From JAXHUK01 sp034189725 (GTDB lineage Bacteria > Chloroflexota > Dehalococcoidia > SZUA-161), in the NCBI GenBank assembly GCA_034189725.1, contig JAXHUK010000154.1, forward strand, positions 1 to 8,148: a stretch of 8,148 nucleotides of DNA, given 5' to 3'. Positions 1 through 6,599 of the stretch are shown one piece after another (the stretch's first letter is position 1; every line of letters starts with the position of its first letter). Made by a program: the position numbers and the translations under genes. The notes beneath the pieces are model-generated. The model was not told the origin of the DNA. It ran no database searches and was given only the letters and a program-made list of their open reading frames with translations.

Positions 1-1
1 T

Positions 2-571
2 TATAGCGAAAAACTTGACGAACAGGGGAAAGATTACCTCCAGCGTGTACGTGCTTCGGCACAGCGAATGGGGCAACTCATAGATGATCTGTTGGGATTG
101 TCTCGTATCACTCGTGAAGAGATGCTTCATGAGACAGTCAACTTGAGCCAGATAGCGCAGAGAATTGCGAAGGAGCTTCAGGAACGCGAACCAGAGCGTC
201 AAGTATCCTTTGTGATTGCAGAAGGACTAACGGTCACCGGGGATGCGCGTCTGTTGCGGGTGGTACTGGAGAACCTGTTGGGTAATGCCTGGAAGTTTAC
301 TGGTAAAAACAACCACGCGCGTATAGAATTTGGAATGATTGAGAACGAGGACAGTCCAGTATATTTCGTGCGCGATGACGGAGCAGGATTCGATATGACT
401 TATGTTGATACTATGTTCGGCGCTTTTCAGCGCTTGCACTCGGTGACAGAGTTCGAAGGCACTGGAATAGGATTGGCAACGGTGCAGCGCATCATTCATC
501 GTCACGGCGGCCGTATTTGGGCCGAAGGAGCGGTGGGCCAAGGGGCAACATTCTACTTTATACTTCAATAG
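2..571 (+). CDS. Sensor histidine kinase, C-terminal part (phytochrome/PAS-kinase type), cut by window edge
   Basis: The frame is open from the left edge, so the 189 visible residues are the end of a longer kinase. The first ~45 residues are the second helix of a HisKA dimerisation domain (RMGQLIDDLLGLSR). The phospho-accepting His should lie a few tens of residues upstream, outside the window. A HATPase_c domain follows: N-box ENLLGNAWKFT (Asn at visible residue 95), G1 box DDGAGFD, and G2 box GTGIGLA at about residues 153-159. The ending FEGTGIGLATVQRIIHRHGG, with a Trp-Ala-Glu strand, is typical of kinases carrying PAS/GAF or phytochrome sensor modules. Autophosphorylation with ATP is expected, then transfer to an Asp in a receiver. 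The next gene, only 16 bp downstream, encodes a stand-alone receiver of the Rcp1 type that often pairs with such kinases. The sensor domain cannot be seen, so the signal is unknown. Confidence 0.9.
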   Translation, partial: YSEKLDEQGKDYLQRVRASAQRMGQLIDDLLGLSRITREEMLHETVNLSQIAQRIAKELQEREPERQVSFVIAEGLTVTGDARLLRVVLENLLGNAWKFTGKNNHARIEFGMIENEDSPVYFVRDDGAGFDMTYVDTMFGAFQRLHSVTEFEGTGIGLATVQRIIHRHGGRIWAEGAVGQGATFYFILQ

Positions 572-587
572 CAAAGAGGTGACTCGT

Positions 588-1037
588 ATGGATACTAGGA
601 TCATTATGTTGGTAGAGGATAATACTGATGATGAGGAACTGACGATTCGCGCTCTGAAGAGAAGCAATATCCTGAACGATGTTGTCGTGGCTCACGATGG
701 TGCTGAAGCCCTGGATTATCTTTTCGGGACGGGGGTATATGTTGACCGTGATACAAGTATTATCCCGGAGGTAATCCTGCTCGATTTGAAATTGCCAAAA
801 GTAAGTGGTTTAGAGGTTTTGAGACGCCTGCGCGCCGATGAACGAACAAAGCTTCTTCCGGTGGTTGTTCTTACCACATCCAAAGAGGAGAGGGACATGA
901 TCGAAAGCTACGCGTTGGGTGCCAACAGCTACGTTCGTAAACCGGTAGATTTCGTTCAATTCAGCGAGGCGGTACAGCAATTAGGACTGTATTGGTTGGT
1001 CCTGAACGAAACTGTGCCTAACAGAAGGAAAACGTAG
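588..1037 (+). CDS. Single-domain response regulator, Rcp1/CheY-like
   Basis: This is a 149-residue protein made of one receiver domain and no output domain. The acidic pair is E10/D11 (VEDN), the phospho-acceptor is D66 (LLDLKLP), the switch Thr is T96 (VVLTTS), and the invariant Lys is K118 (VRKP). The insert before the phospho-Asp strand (DYLFGTG...PEVILLDL) is typical of Rcp1-type receivers that serve phytochrome-like kinases. I chose ATG 588 because AGAGGTG (575-581) sits 6 nt upstream. An in-frame GTG at 579 would add three residues but would lie inside that ribosome binding site. The gene lies 16 bp after the upstream kinase and 12 bp before the next kinase, so all three are probably co-transcribed. 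It probably acts as a phosphate carrier or by protein-protein contact, since it cannot bind DNA itself. Confidence 0.93.
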   Translation: MDTRIIMLVEDNTDDEELTIRALKRSNILNDVVVAHDGAEALDYLFGTGVYVDRDTSIIPEVILLDLKLPKVSGLEVLRRLRADERTKLLPVVVLTTSKEERDMIESYALGANSYVRKPVDFVQFSEAVQQLGLYWLVLNETVPNRRKT

Positions 1038-1049
1038 TGGAAATATGAT

Positions 1050-2486
1050 ATGAGCAAGTTGCTGCGCGTATTGATTGTTGAGGACTCAGAAGATGACGCT
1101 TTGTTGCTGGTTCGGAAGCTGGAGAGCGCAGGCTATACCCTGACCTGTGAGCGGGTTGATACGCCCGAAGCTATGGCTGCCGCACTCGATCAGCAGACCT
1201 GGGATGTTGTCATTTCCGATTACGTTTTACCTTGCTTCAGAGCGCCTGATGCATTGAAGATGGTGGCGGAAAGGGGTCTCGACTTACCATTCATTATCGT
1301 ATCGGGCGCCATCGGTGAAGGTATTGCAGTGGCAGCCATGAAGGCTGGTGCACATGATTATGTCATGAAAGGCAATCTGGCGCGATTACTACCTGCCATT
1401 GAACGTGAGTTGCGCGAGGCAAAGGAGCGCCAGGGACGTCGTCGGGCAGAGAAGGCGCTGGGTGAGAGTGAGACACGTTACCGAAATCTGTTCAACACCG
1501 CCAGCGATGCTATTTTTGTTCGCGACCTGGAGGGCAATATCGTTGAGGTTAATCAGGCAGCATCAGCGCTTACTGGATATACAGTTGCTGAGTTGGCAGA
1601 GATGAATATCGCTGATCTCCTTACTCGCAAGAGCTTCGAGATTGTTATGGAACGGCAACGGATGCAGATGGTGGATGAAATCACCAGCCAGCCCTATGAA
1701 TTGGAATTGATTAAGAAAGATGGGAGCAGGGCGGTCATTGAGTCGTTGGCAAGGGTGATCACCGATGATGGGCAGCCCGTGGCTGTACAGGCTATGGTCA
1801 GGGATGTGACGCAACAAAAGCGATGGCGAGAGAATATGCTGTTCTATATTTCAGAGATAACCAGGGCCCAGGAAGAGGAAAGAAAACGAATTGCTCGCGA
1901 GCTCCATGACGAGACCGCTCAAGAGTTAGCTACTTTATTGCTGGACATCGATGCTGTAAGCAAAACTAGAGATTATCTATCGGAGGAGATGAAACAACTC
2001 CTGGAACGGCTTCGAGGTCGGACCGATAGCATACTGGATGGAGTGCGCCGTTTCAGCTATGAGCTGAGACCGGGGATGTTGGATGATTTGGGATTGATAC
2101 CAGCATTGGAAACACTGGTCGAGGAATTGAACAGGGAGGGGAGCATCAATGCTCGTATTGAGGTGCTTGGTTCCGAGCAACGCCTATCAAGCGAGACAGA
2201 GTTGGTCCTATTCCGTATCGTTCAAGAGGCACTGCGCAATATCAGGAGGCATTCTCAAGCAACTAAAGCTGTGGTCCGGGTCGATTTCGCTGGCAGTGAG
2301 GTTATGATAAGTGTTGCCGATAATGGTAGCGGCTTTGAACTTCCTGAGATACTGGGCGACTTTGCTGCCGGGGGCAAGCTAGGGCTGCTTGGAATGTACG
2401 AGCGGGCGCGTTTGCTAGGAGGCAGCTTCTTGGTGGAATCACAAATGGGCCACGGGACGAAGGTAACTGTAACGGTGGCGATGTGA
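1050..2486 (+). CDS. Hybrid receiver-PAS-histidine kinase (HisKA_3 / NarX-DegS class)
   Basis: The 478-residue cytoplasmic protein has no signal peptide or membrane segment. An N-terminal receiver covers about 5-120, with E11/D12, phospho-Asp D57 (SDYVLP), S85 and K108 (MKGN). A charged, probably coiled-coil linker follows at 118-140. A PAS domain covers about 140-256 (YRNLFNTASDAIFV ... VNQAASALTGY) and ends in the usual RDVTQQKR. A HisKA_3 dimerisation segment has H286 in RELHDE, and a HATPase_c domain has N397 (EALRNIRRHSQA), G1 box DNGSGF (424-429) and G2 box GLLGMYERA. HisKA_3 kinases normally phosphorylate LuxR/NarL-type regulators, but none is encoded here. The receiver-first layout suggests that the upstream kinase, perhaps through the Rcp1-like protein, modulates this kinase. 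ATG 1050 follows a weak GGA; an ATG at 1045 runs straight into a stop. This is a well-supported family call with an unknown signal and target. Confidence 0.92.
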   Translation: MSKLLRVLIVEDSEDDALLLVRKLESAGYTLTCERVDTPEAMAAALDQQTWDVVISDYVLPCFRAPDALKMVAERGLDLPFIIVSGAIGEGIAVAAMKAGAHDYVMKGNLARLLPAIERELREAKERQGRRRAEKALGESETRYRNLFNTASDAIFVRDLEGNIVEVNQAASALTGYTVAELAEMNIADLLTRKSFEIVMERQRMQMVDEITSQPYELELIKKDGSRAVIESLARVITDDGQPVAVQAMVRDVTQQKRWRENMLFYISEITRAQEEERKRIARELHDETAQELATLLLDIDAVSKTRDYLSEEMKQLLERLRGRTDSILDGVRRFSYELRPGMLDDLGLIPALETLVEELNREGSINARIEVLGSEQRLSSETELVLFRIVQEALRNIRRHSQATKAVVRVDFAGSEVMISVADNGSGFELPEILGDFAAGGKLGLLGMYERARLLGGSFLVESQMGHGTKVTVTVAM

Positions 2487-2759
2487 GGCCGATTCATCTT
2501 GAGCTTCGTTAAACCCCGTCATTTGAAACCCCGAATGAATTCGGGGGCCAAACATTACCTCAGACCTCTCATTATGGTCACCAGCCTTAATCCGTGGGTT
2601 CTGTGGTACAAGTTTACAGGTGTCATTGTTATTTTCATGGCAATGATGTAAAAAATCCGAGACTTGATTCTTATCACCCATGTGGTGGACTTTTTAACCC
2701 TGTACTCACGGATTGAGATGCCCAGGAGATGTGGTTCGCACGTGAGAGCCGCTGTTTAC
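2487..2759. other. Convergent intergenic region with hairpins, no gene seen
   Basis: This 273-bp gap lies between the 3' ends of the kinase operon (+) and galU (-). No credible coding frame was seen. The short reverse frame across 2439-2681 has no recognisable motif and overlaps the kinase end. The region holds a tight hairpin at 2529-2546 and a split long-range inverted repeat (2589-2600 with 2697-2714). A third, wobble-containing hairpin lies at 2731-2752. None is followed by a proper T-run, so I do not call an intrinsic terminator, although termination from both sides would be expected here. Confidence 0.6.
2529..2546. repeat. Perfect palindromic hairpin CCCCGAA-TGAA-TTCGGGG
   Basis: Seven base pairs of stem (2529-2535 with 2540-2546) close a TGAA tetraloop. 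On the - strand it is followed by only TTT, and on the + strand by GGCC, so it is a poor intrinsic terminator. It could be a dispersed palindromic repeat or a bidirectional transcript-end stabiliser for the two convergent operons. One copy cannot decide between these. Confidence 0.6.
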
Positions 2760-3629
2760 TCAGTCGGGTAGTGTTAGCTGGCGTAAGTAGTCAATGAACT
2801 CATCCTTGAAGTCGGAGTGGCGTAGTGCGAGCTCTACTGATGCCTTGAGTAGTCCCAGTGGTGTGCCGGTATCGTGGCGTATTCCTTGGAACTGATAGGC
2901 GTATATCGATTGTTGCTCTAGCAGTAACTGCAAACCGTCGGTCAGCTGAATCTCACCGCCCGCACCCCGGGGTGTCTTGTCCAGCATCGTGAATATCTCT
3001 GGCGTGAGAATATACCTGCCAACTATGCCTAGATTGGAAGGGGCCATTTTGGGTTGTGGCTTTTCCACGAGGCCTACTACCTGATAGAGGCGCTGTTCGA
3101 TATTCTTTGGGGTGATAATGCCGTAGGCTGAGGTATTGTCAGGTGCCACCGCCTCAACAGCAATGACGCTGCAACCGTAGCGCTCGTATATCTGGAGCAA
3201 TTGTTTCATGGCGGGCACTTCGGATTCGATGATGTCATCGGGGAGAAAGAGGGCGAATGGTTCGTTCCCGATGAGGTCTTTTGTTATGGAAACGGCGTGT
3301 CCCAAACCGAGCTGTTCTTTCTGGCGAATGTAGCATATATTGGCAAGCTCTGATATTCGCTGTATCTCCTGCAGATGCTTCTCATCTCTCTTTTGCCTCA
3401 GGGCATACTCCAGTTCAAACGAGCGATCGAAGTGATTTTCAATAGTATGTTTGCCGAGTGCGGTGACGATGATGATCTGCTCGATGCCTGAGGCAACGGC
3501 TTCCTCCACAGTATACTGAATGACAGGCTTATCCACGAGTGTGAGCGTTTCCTTGGGTTGCGCTTTGGTTGCTGGAAGGAACCTTGTTCCCCAACCAGCA
3601 GCGGTTATCACTGCCTTGCGAATCTTCAT
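2760..3629 (-). CDS. galU: UTP--glucose-1-phosphate uridylyltransferase (UDP-glucose pyrophosphorylase)
   Basis: The 289-residue cytosolic enzyme of the nucleotidyltransferase superfamily makes UDP-glucose from UTP and glucose-1-phosphate, for cell-envelope sugars and glycosylation. Its length is normal for bacterial GalU. The nucleotide-binding loop AAGWGTRFLPATK is at 10-22, with PKE following. The catalytic/metal region LFLPDDII is around 128-134, VEKP (K190) is in the sugar-phosphate site, and GGEIQLTDGL is at 224-233. ATG 3629 has GGAGAGG just upstream. Departures from the commonest GalU sequence include W13 (usually Leu or Tyr), KETL for KEML, and HDTGTPLGLLKA near the C-terminus where many family members read CGSKLGYLKA. 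All key residues remain, so I expect activity. RfbA-type glucose-1-phosphate thymidylyltransferases are less likely given the PATKAQPKE motif. It lies 121 bp downstream of hflX, in the same direction. Confidence 0.93.
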   Translation of the reverse strand: MKIRKAVITAAGWGTRFLPATKAQPKETLTLVDKPVIQYTVEEAVASGIEQIIIVTALGKHTIENHFDRSFELEYALRQKRDEKHLQEIQRISELANICYIRQKEQLGLGHAVSITKDLIGNEPFALFLPDDIIESEVPAMKQLLQIYERYGCSVIAVEAVAPDNTSAYGIITPKNIEQRLYQVVGLVEKPQPKMAPSNLGIVGRYILTPEIFTMLDKTPRGAGGEIQLTDGLQLLLEQQSIYAYQFQGIRHDTGTPLGLLKASVELALRHSDFKDEFIDYLRQLTLPD

Positions 3630-3750
3630 CAGGCCTCTCCTATTTATTTCATCTATTTAGCACGACGGCTCAATGACAAAAAAGATTGCTGAGTGGCTGA
3701 TAGTCTATTAGTTAGGTAGTGCAATAAGCCATCAACCATGTAACCATCAA
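3630..3750 (-). promoter_or_regulatory. hflX-galU spacer with possible galU promoter and a direct repeat
   Basis: At 121 bp this is longer than the other gaps in the - strand block, so galU may have its own promoter. On the - strand a TTGTCA box lies downstream of a T6 run, with AT-rich -10 candidates (TAAATA, TAGATG) at imperfect spacing. The octamer CCATCAAC (+ strand) occurs twice with a 15-bp period, at 3729-3736 and 3744-3751, touching the hflX stop codon. Neither signal is strong enough for a firm call. Confidence 0.25.
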
Positions 3751-4920
3751 CTAAGAGAACTCAGTGTCTCTGTGCCCAGCATTATTTACTATCTCTGCGA
3801 TGAGCTCAAGCATTCTCTTTAGTCCCCAGCCTCTGGCTGCGGAGATCAAGGCTGCAGTCTTGACCCTGGCTCCAATTTGGTCAATATAGCGGCTAATAGC
3901 CTCCTCGTCGCCCGGTTTTATGTCGCCTCCCAGAAGGTCTATCTTGTTAAGAGCGATGAGCCTGGGCTTATTATCCAGGTGAAGGTCGCTCAGTAGTTCC
4001 TCGACTGTTGAGCACTGTTGAGCGGCGGTTTCACTGGCAATGTCCACCACATGGAGCAACAGGTCGGCTTCGGCCAGCTCTTCGAGCGTAGCCCTGAAAG
4101 CGGCGACCACTGTCGGGGGCAGCTTCTGGATGAATCCCACGGTGTCGGTGAGCAGTACCTGTTTGTTGTTGGGGAGCATGAGGCGGCGCGTGGTCGGGTC
4201 CAGCGTGGCGAACAACTTGTCCTCGACCAGCACATCGGCGTTGCTTAAAGAGTTAAGCAGTGTGCTCTTACCAGCGTTGGTGTATCCAATGAGAGAGACA
4301 ACGGGTATGCCCTGCTCACTGCGGCGATGCCGATATAGTGCGCGGTGTTTCCGCATCGCCTCGATGTCCTCTTTGAGATGCTGAATCCTGCGGCGAATGA
4401 GGCGTCGGTCGGTTTCAAGCTGCGTTTCACCAGGGCCTCTGGTGCCGATGCCACCGCCGAGTCGCTCGAGGTGAGGCCAGAGTCCTGCGAGGCGAGGAAG
4501 TATGTACTCCTGTTGGGCAAGCTCTACCTGCAGTTTTCCTTCACGGGTATGTGCTCGGTGGGCGAAGATGTCCAGAATGAGGGCAGTACGATCAATTACC
4601 TTGACATCAAGCATTTTCTCCAGGTTGCGTTGTTGAGCTGGTGAGAGCTCATCGTCAAATATGACCAGGTCAAATTCGAGCTCTTCTTTGAGCAGGACGA
4701 GCTCTGAAAGTTTACCTTTACCCAGATAATATGCGGGTGTCGGTGCGGTTACAGACTGCGTCATTGAACCAACCACTTCAGCCCCCGCCGTATATGCCAG
4801 TTGTTCCAACTCCTCAAGCGAGCCTTCAAGAGACCAGTTATTTCTGGCCCCTTTTGTCTCGACTCCAACGAGAAACGCCTTCTCAGTAGGGGGATTGGTT
4901 GGGACTGCTGCTCTCTTGAT
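3751..4920 (-). CDS. hflX: Ribosome-associated GTPase HflX, probable non-canonical ATC start
   Basis: HflX binds 50S subunits and splits stalled 70S ribosomes under stress, hydrolysing GTP. The proposed product is 389 residues. The N-terminal domain includes FLVGVE, GKGKLSEL and DELSPAQQRNLE, then the family glycine-rich linker RLGGGIGTRGPGETQLETDRR. The G domain follows: G1 GYTNAGKST (212-220), G3 DTVGF (259-263), G4 NKID (325-328) and G5 SAARG (360-364). The oddity is the start. The first in-frame ATG/GTG/TTG is TTG 4809, which would delete about 37 residues including the conserved FLVGVE strand. The frame is open back to the dapL stop with no usual start. A perfect AAGGAGG (4927-4933) stands 6 nt before an in-frame ATC at 4920. 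The alternative is a one-base indel in the five-base G run at 4889-4893. The family call is certain; the start is not. Confidence 0.9.
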   Translation of the reverse strand: MKRAAVPTNPPTEKAFLVGVETKGARNNWSLEGSLEELEQLAYTAGAEVVGSMTQSVTAPTPAYYLGKGKLSELVLLKEELEFDLVIFDDELSPAQQRNLEKMLDVKVIDRTALILDIFAHRAHTREGKLQVELAQQEYILPRLAGLWPHLERLGGGIGTRGPGETQLETDRRLIRRRIQHLKEDIEAMRKHRALYRHRRSEQGIPVVSLIGYTNAGKSTLLNSLSNADVLVEDKLFATLDPTTRRLMLPNNKQVLLTDTVGFIQKLPPTVVAAFRATLEELAEADLLLHVVDIASETAAQQCSTVEELLSDLHLDNKPRLIALNKIDLLGGDIKPGDEEAISRYIDQIGARVKTAALISAARGWGLKRMLELIAEIVNNAGHRDTEFS

Positions 4921-4972
4921 CGATTTCCTCCTTGATCTTGGTGCCTTGGGGTCTTTGTGGCGACATAACCAT
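4883..4972 (-). other. Short frame starting in a TGATG overlap with dapL, alternative 5' end of hflX
   Basis: An ATG at 4972 overlaps the dapL stop codon as TGATG, a classic coupling arrangement. It opens a 29-codon frame that ends at TGA 4883-4885, one register away from hflX. Reading across the five-base G run at 4889-4893 with one base fewer would fuse this frame to PTEKAFLVGVE of HflX. It could therefore be the true hflX start broken by a real or sequencing indel, or a frameshift site. It could also be a meaningless frame, since it has no good ribosome binding site. Confidence 0.3.
4927..4933 (-). promoter_or_regulatory. Shine-Dalgarno sequence AAGGAGG deciding the hflX start
   Basis: Read on the - strand this is AAGGAGG, followed by the 6-nt spacer AAATCG and then ATC AAG AGA in the HflX frame. 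The spacing is ideal. No other start codon in any frame lies at a usable distance downstream, which is the main argument for initiation at ATC 4920. Confidence 0.6.
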
Positions 4973-6135
4973 CAGGATTTACTTAACCGTTCCAGGCGGG
5001 ACAAACCCTCCTCCAGACGGTCATCCGGGGTAGTTAAAGATAGGCGGATGTAGCCCTCCCCATAGTGGCCGTAGCCGCTGCCGGGGGTGACTACTACCGA
5101 GGCTTCGTCGAGCAGCTTGGTGCAATAGTCAAGTGAGGTATAGCCATCGGGAACCCTTGCCCATACATAGAGGCTGGCTCTTGTTGGAGTTGTCCTCAGC
5201 CCGATCCTGGTGAGCGTGTTCACTACACGGTCACGCCTTCGTTGATAGATAGCGTTGTGTTCTGATATGCAAGCCTGGTCTCCCAGAAGTGCCTCGATGG
5301 CTGCTAATTGGATTGCCTGGGGAATCCCTGAGTCGAGGTTTGATTTTACGCGCATCAGGGCGTTTACCATCTCCTCATTGCCTACCGCCATTCCGATGCG
5401 CCATCCTGTCATATTATAGCTCTTGGAGAGGGAGTGGAACTCGATGCCCACATCCTGTGCCCCCGGTGTTTCCAGAAAGCTCAGAGGACGGTAGCCGTCG
5501 AATGCGACCTCGGTGTACGGGGCATCATGGCAAACAGCCACCTCGTATTTTTTGGCGAAGGCGACTACTCTCTCGAAGAAGTCGAGGTCGGCCACTGCCG
5601 CTGTGGGGTTGTTGGGGTAGTTCATCCACAGCAGTTTGGCTTTTCGTGCTACGTCGACAGGGATGCTGTCGAGGTCAGGCAGGAAGTTATTGTCTTCAGT
5701 GAGCGGCAGGAGGTAGCTCTCGCCTCCGGCGAACATGGTGCCTATAGCGTAGACGGGGTAGCCGGGATCGGGAACCAGTGCGATGTCACCGGGGTCGATA
5801 AAGCACAGGGCGATGTGCCCGATACCTTCTTTGGAGCCGATAAGGGGGAGTACCTCCTTATCGGGGTTGAATGATAAACCAAAGCGTTTTTGATACCAGG
5901 TGGATATAGCCTGCCGCAGTTGTGGCAGCCCGTCGGACTCAGGGTAGCGATGGTTGGCTGAGTTATGTGCTGCCTCACAGAGGCTCTCGATGATATGTGG
6001 AGGGGTGGGGATGTCGGGGTCGCCGATGGCGAAACTGATGACATCCTCTCCCTGCGCTCGCTTCTCTGCGATCTTTTTGGTAATACCTACGAAAAGGTAC
6101 GGCGGCAGATTTTCAATACGTTTGGCTAGTTGCAT
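4972..6135 (-). CDS. dapL: LL-diaminopimelate aminotransferase
   Basis: This PLP-dependent class I/II aminotransferase converts tetrahydrodipicolinate plus glutamate directly to LL-diaminopimelate, bypassing the acyl-blocked DapD/DapC/DapE steps of lysine and peptidoglycan synthesis. The 387-residue length suits the family. Seen in order: N-terminal AKRIENLPPYLF, then SFAIGDPDIPTP, IGSKEGIGHI, VPDPGYPVY, MNYPNNPT, the PLP-ring Asp in CHDAPY (D204), and the Schiff-base Lys in SLSKSYNMTGWR (K238). The C-terminal substrate Arg is in YIRLSLTTP. I chose ATG 6135 because GGAG lies 9 nt upstream and the family begins with this M-x-L-A-K-R segment. An ATG at 6150 and a TTG at 6165 lack a Shine-Dalgarno sequence. 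Its product is the substrate of DapF, whose gene ends about 1.9 kb upstream on the same strand, which supports DapL over a generic aspartate aminotransferase. Confidence 0.92.
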   Translation of the reverse strand: MQLAKRIENLPPYLFVGITKKIAEKRAQGEDVISFAIGDPDIPTPPHIIESLCEAAHNSANHRYPESDGLPQLRQAISTWYQKRFGLSFNPDKEVLPLIGSKEGIGHIALCFIDPGDIALVPDPGYPVYAIGTMFAGGESYLLPLTEDNNFLPDLDSIPVDVARKAKLLWMNYPNNPTAAVADLDFFERVVAFAKKYEVAVCHDAPYTEVAFDGYRPLSFLETPGAQDVGIEFHSLSKSYNMTGWRIGMAVGNEEMVNALMRVKSNLDSGIPQAIQLAAIEALLGDQACISEHNAIYQRRRDRVVNTLTRIGLRTTPTRASLYVWARVPDGYTSLDYCTKLLDEASVVVTPGSGYGHYGEGYIRLSLTTPDDRLEEGLSRLERLSKS

Positions 6136-6254
6136 GTGAACGTACTCCATAAATTGTAATATCAAGTCTATTTTGAGAGCTTTTTAATTCAGTGACCTTT
6201 AACGATGTGATTTTGATTTCCGAAGTTTTGTGGCGTGACACTCAACTCAGTTCT

Positions 6255-6378
6255 TATTACTAATGGTACTCGAAGGCAATCTCTCAGTGCTGCAGGGAGA
6301 TTCTCGGCCCCTATGTTACCCATCTTACTTATCAGCACCTTTTTGTCAATAGCACTTACCTTGTTGCACGAGCAAAAT
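6255..6378 (-). pseudogene. Frameshifted C-terminal remnant of a second MazF/PemK toxin
   Basis: Read on the - strand, this stretch matches the C-terminal third of the intact toxin at 7429-7773. IDKKVLISKMGNIGAEN here corresponds to IDKKRIVSKMGNIGAEN there, and the DNA is also visibly alike. Just upstream, LLVQQ is recovered, matching LLCEQ of the intact copy, but in another frame. Removing one G from the GG at 6359-6360 would restore a continuous LLVQQVSAIDKK. The fragment has no start and no N-terminal barrel, and so lacks the catalytic Arg and Thr of MazF. Its end (ALRDCLRV) differs from the intact copy (AAAIRVIL), so it is a diverged paralogue rather than a recent duplicate. The break at about 6376-6378 coincides with the end of the repeat element. 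It is certainly non-functional as a toxin. Confidence 0.8.
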
Positions 6379-6386
6379 CCCCCTAG

Positions 6387-6403
6387 CCCCTTTTTCAAAG
6401 GGG
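6387..6403. repeat. Hairpin repeat unit 1 (CCCCTTT-TTC-AAAGGGG)
   Basis: A perfect 7-bp stem closes a TTC loop. It is the best-preserved unit of the repeat family in this interval. The sequence following it, GTATAGAGGGACTCTTTC, is echoed by unit 2 about 65 bp downstream. Confidence 0.65.
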
Positions 6404-6451
6404 GGTATAGAGGGACTCTTTCTCAAGGGGTGGTCTGTTCACTACAAGGCT

Positions 6452-6486
6452 TCCTTTTTTCAAGGGGTCATAAAGGCCACTCTTTC
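6452..6486. repeat. Degenerate repeat unit 2
   Basis: TCCTTTTTTCAAGGGG followed by TCATAAAGGCCACTCTTTC aligns, with small gaps, to CCCCTTTTTCAAAGGGG and GTATAGAGGGACTCTTTC of unit 1. The hairpin is mostly lost. Units 1 and 2 are therefore a decayed tandem pair in the same orientation. Confidence 0.5.
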
Positions 6487-6580
6487 CAAAGCAGAGAATG
6501 TCTGAATGCAAAGCTCACTTTGCGAGAGTGAGAGAACGAGACTGGTTCTTTCTATATGGTAGAGGCCGGTGAGTGAAAGT

Positions 6581-6599
6581 CCCCCTCTTTCAAAGGGGG
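6581..6599. repeat. Hairpin repeat unit 3 at the right end of the element
   Basis: CCCCCT (6581-6586) pairs with AGGGGG (6594-6599) around a 7-nt loop. On the - strand the stem can extend to 8 bp with one G-T pair. It lies about 60 nt past the Ntn-hydrolase stop, where a terminator might sit, but there is no T-run after it on that strand. Any role in termination is doubtful. Confidence 0.5.

Noticed and set aside
227..667. 146-codon reverse frame opposite the histidine kinase and receiver start
   Set aside because: It lies antisense to two clearly recognised genes, has low-complexity Ser/Val stretches and no motif; it is a shadow.
2439..2681. 80-codon reverse frame in the convergent gap
   Set aside because: It overlaps the kinase 3' end, has no ribosome binding site I can defend and no motif. 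Its middle is simply a translation of the CCCCGAA palindrome.
2722..2759. Possible group II intron domain V remnant
   Set aside because: A few bases (CTCTCACGTGCG on the - strand) recall domain V, but the complementary GAGCCG half, the bulge and the catalytic AGC triad are not in place.
5289..5874. Two long + strand frames (137 and 146 codons) within dapL
   Set aside because: Both are antisense to well-conserved dapL sequence, including its PLP motifs. Their composition is Arg/Gly/Cys-rich, as expected of shadow frames.
6235..6531. 98-codon + strand frame with PPSPFFKGGYRG
   Set aside because: It reads across the antisense of the mazF remnant and then the hairpin repeats. Such strings come from translating C/G-run repeats, not from a gene.
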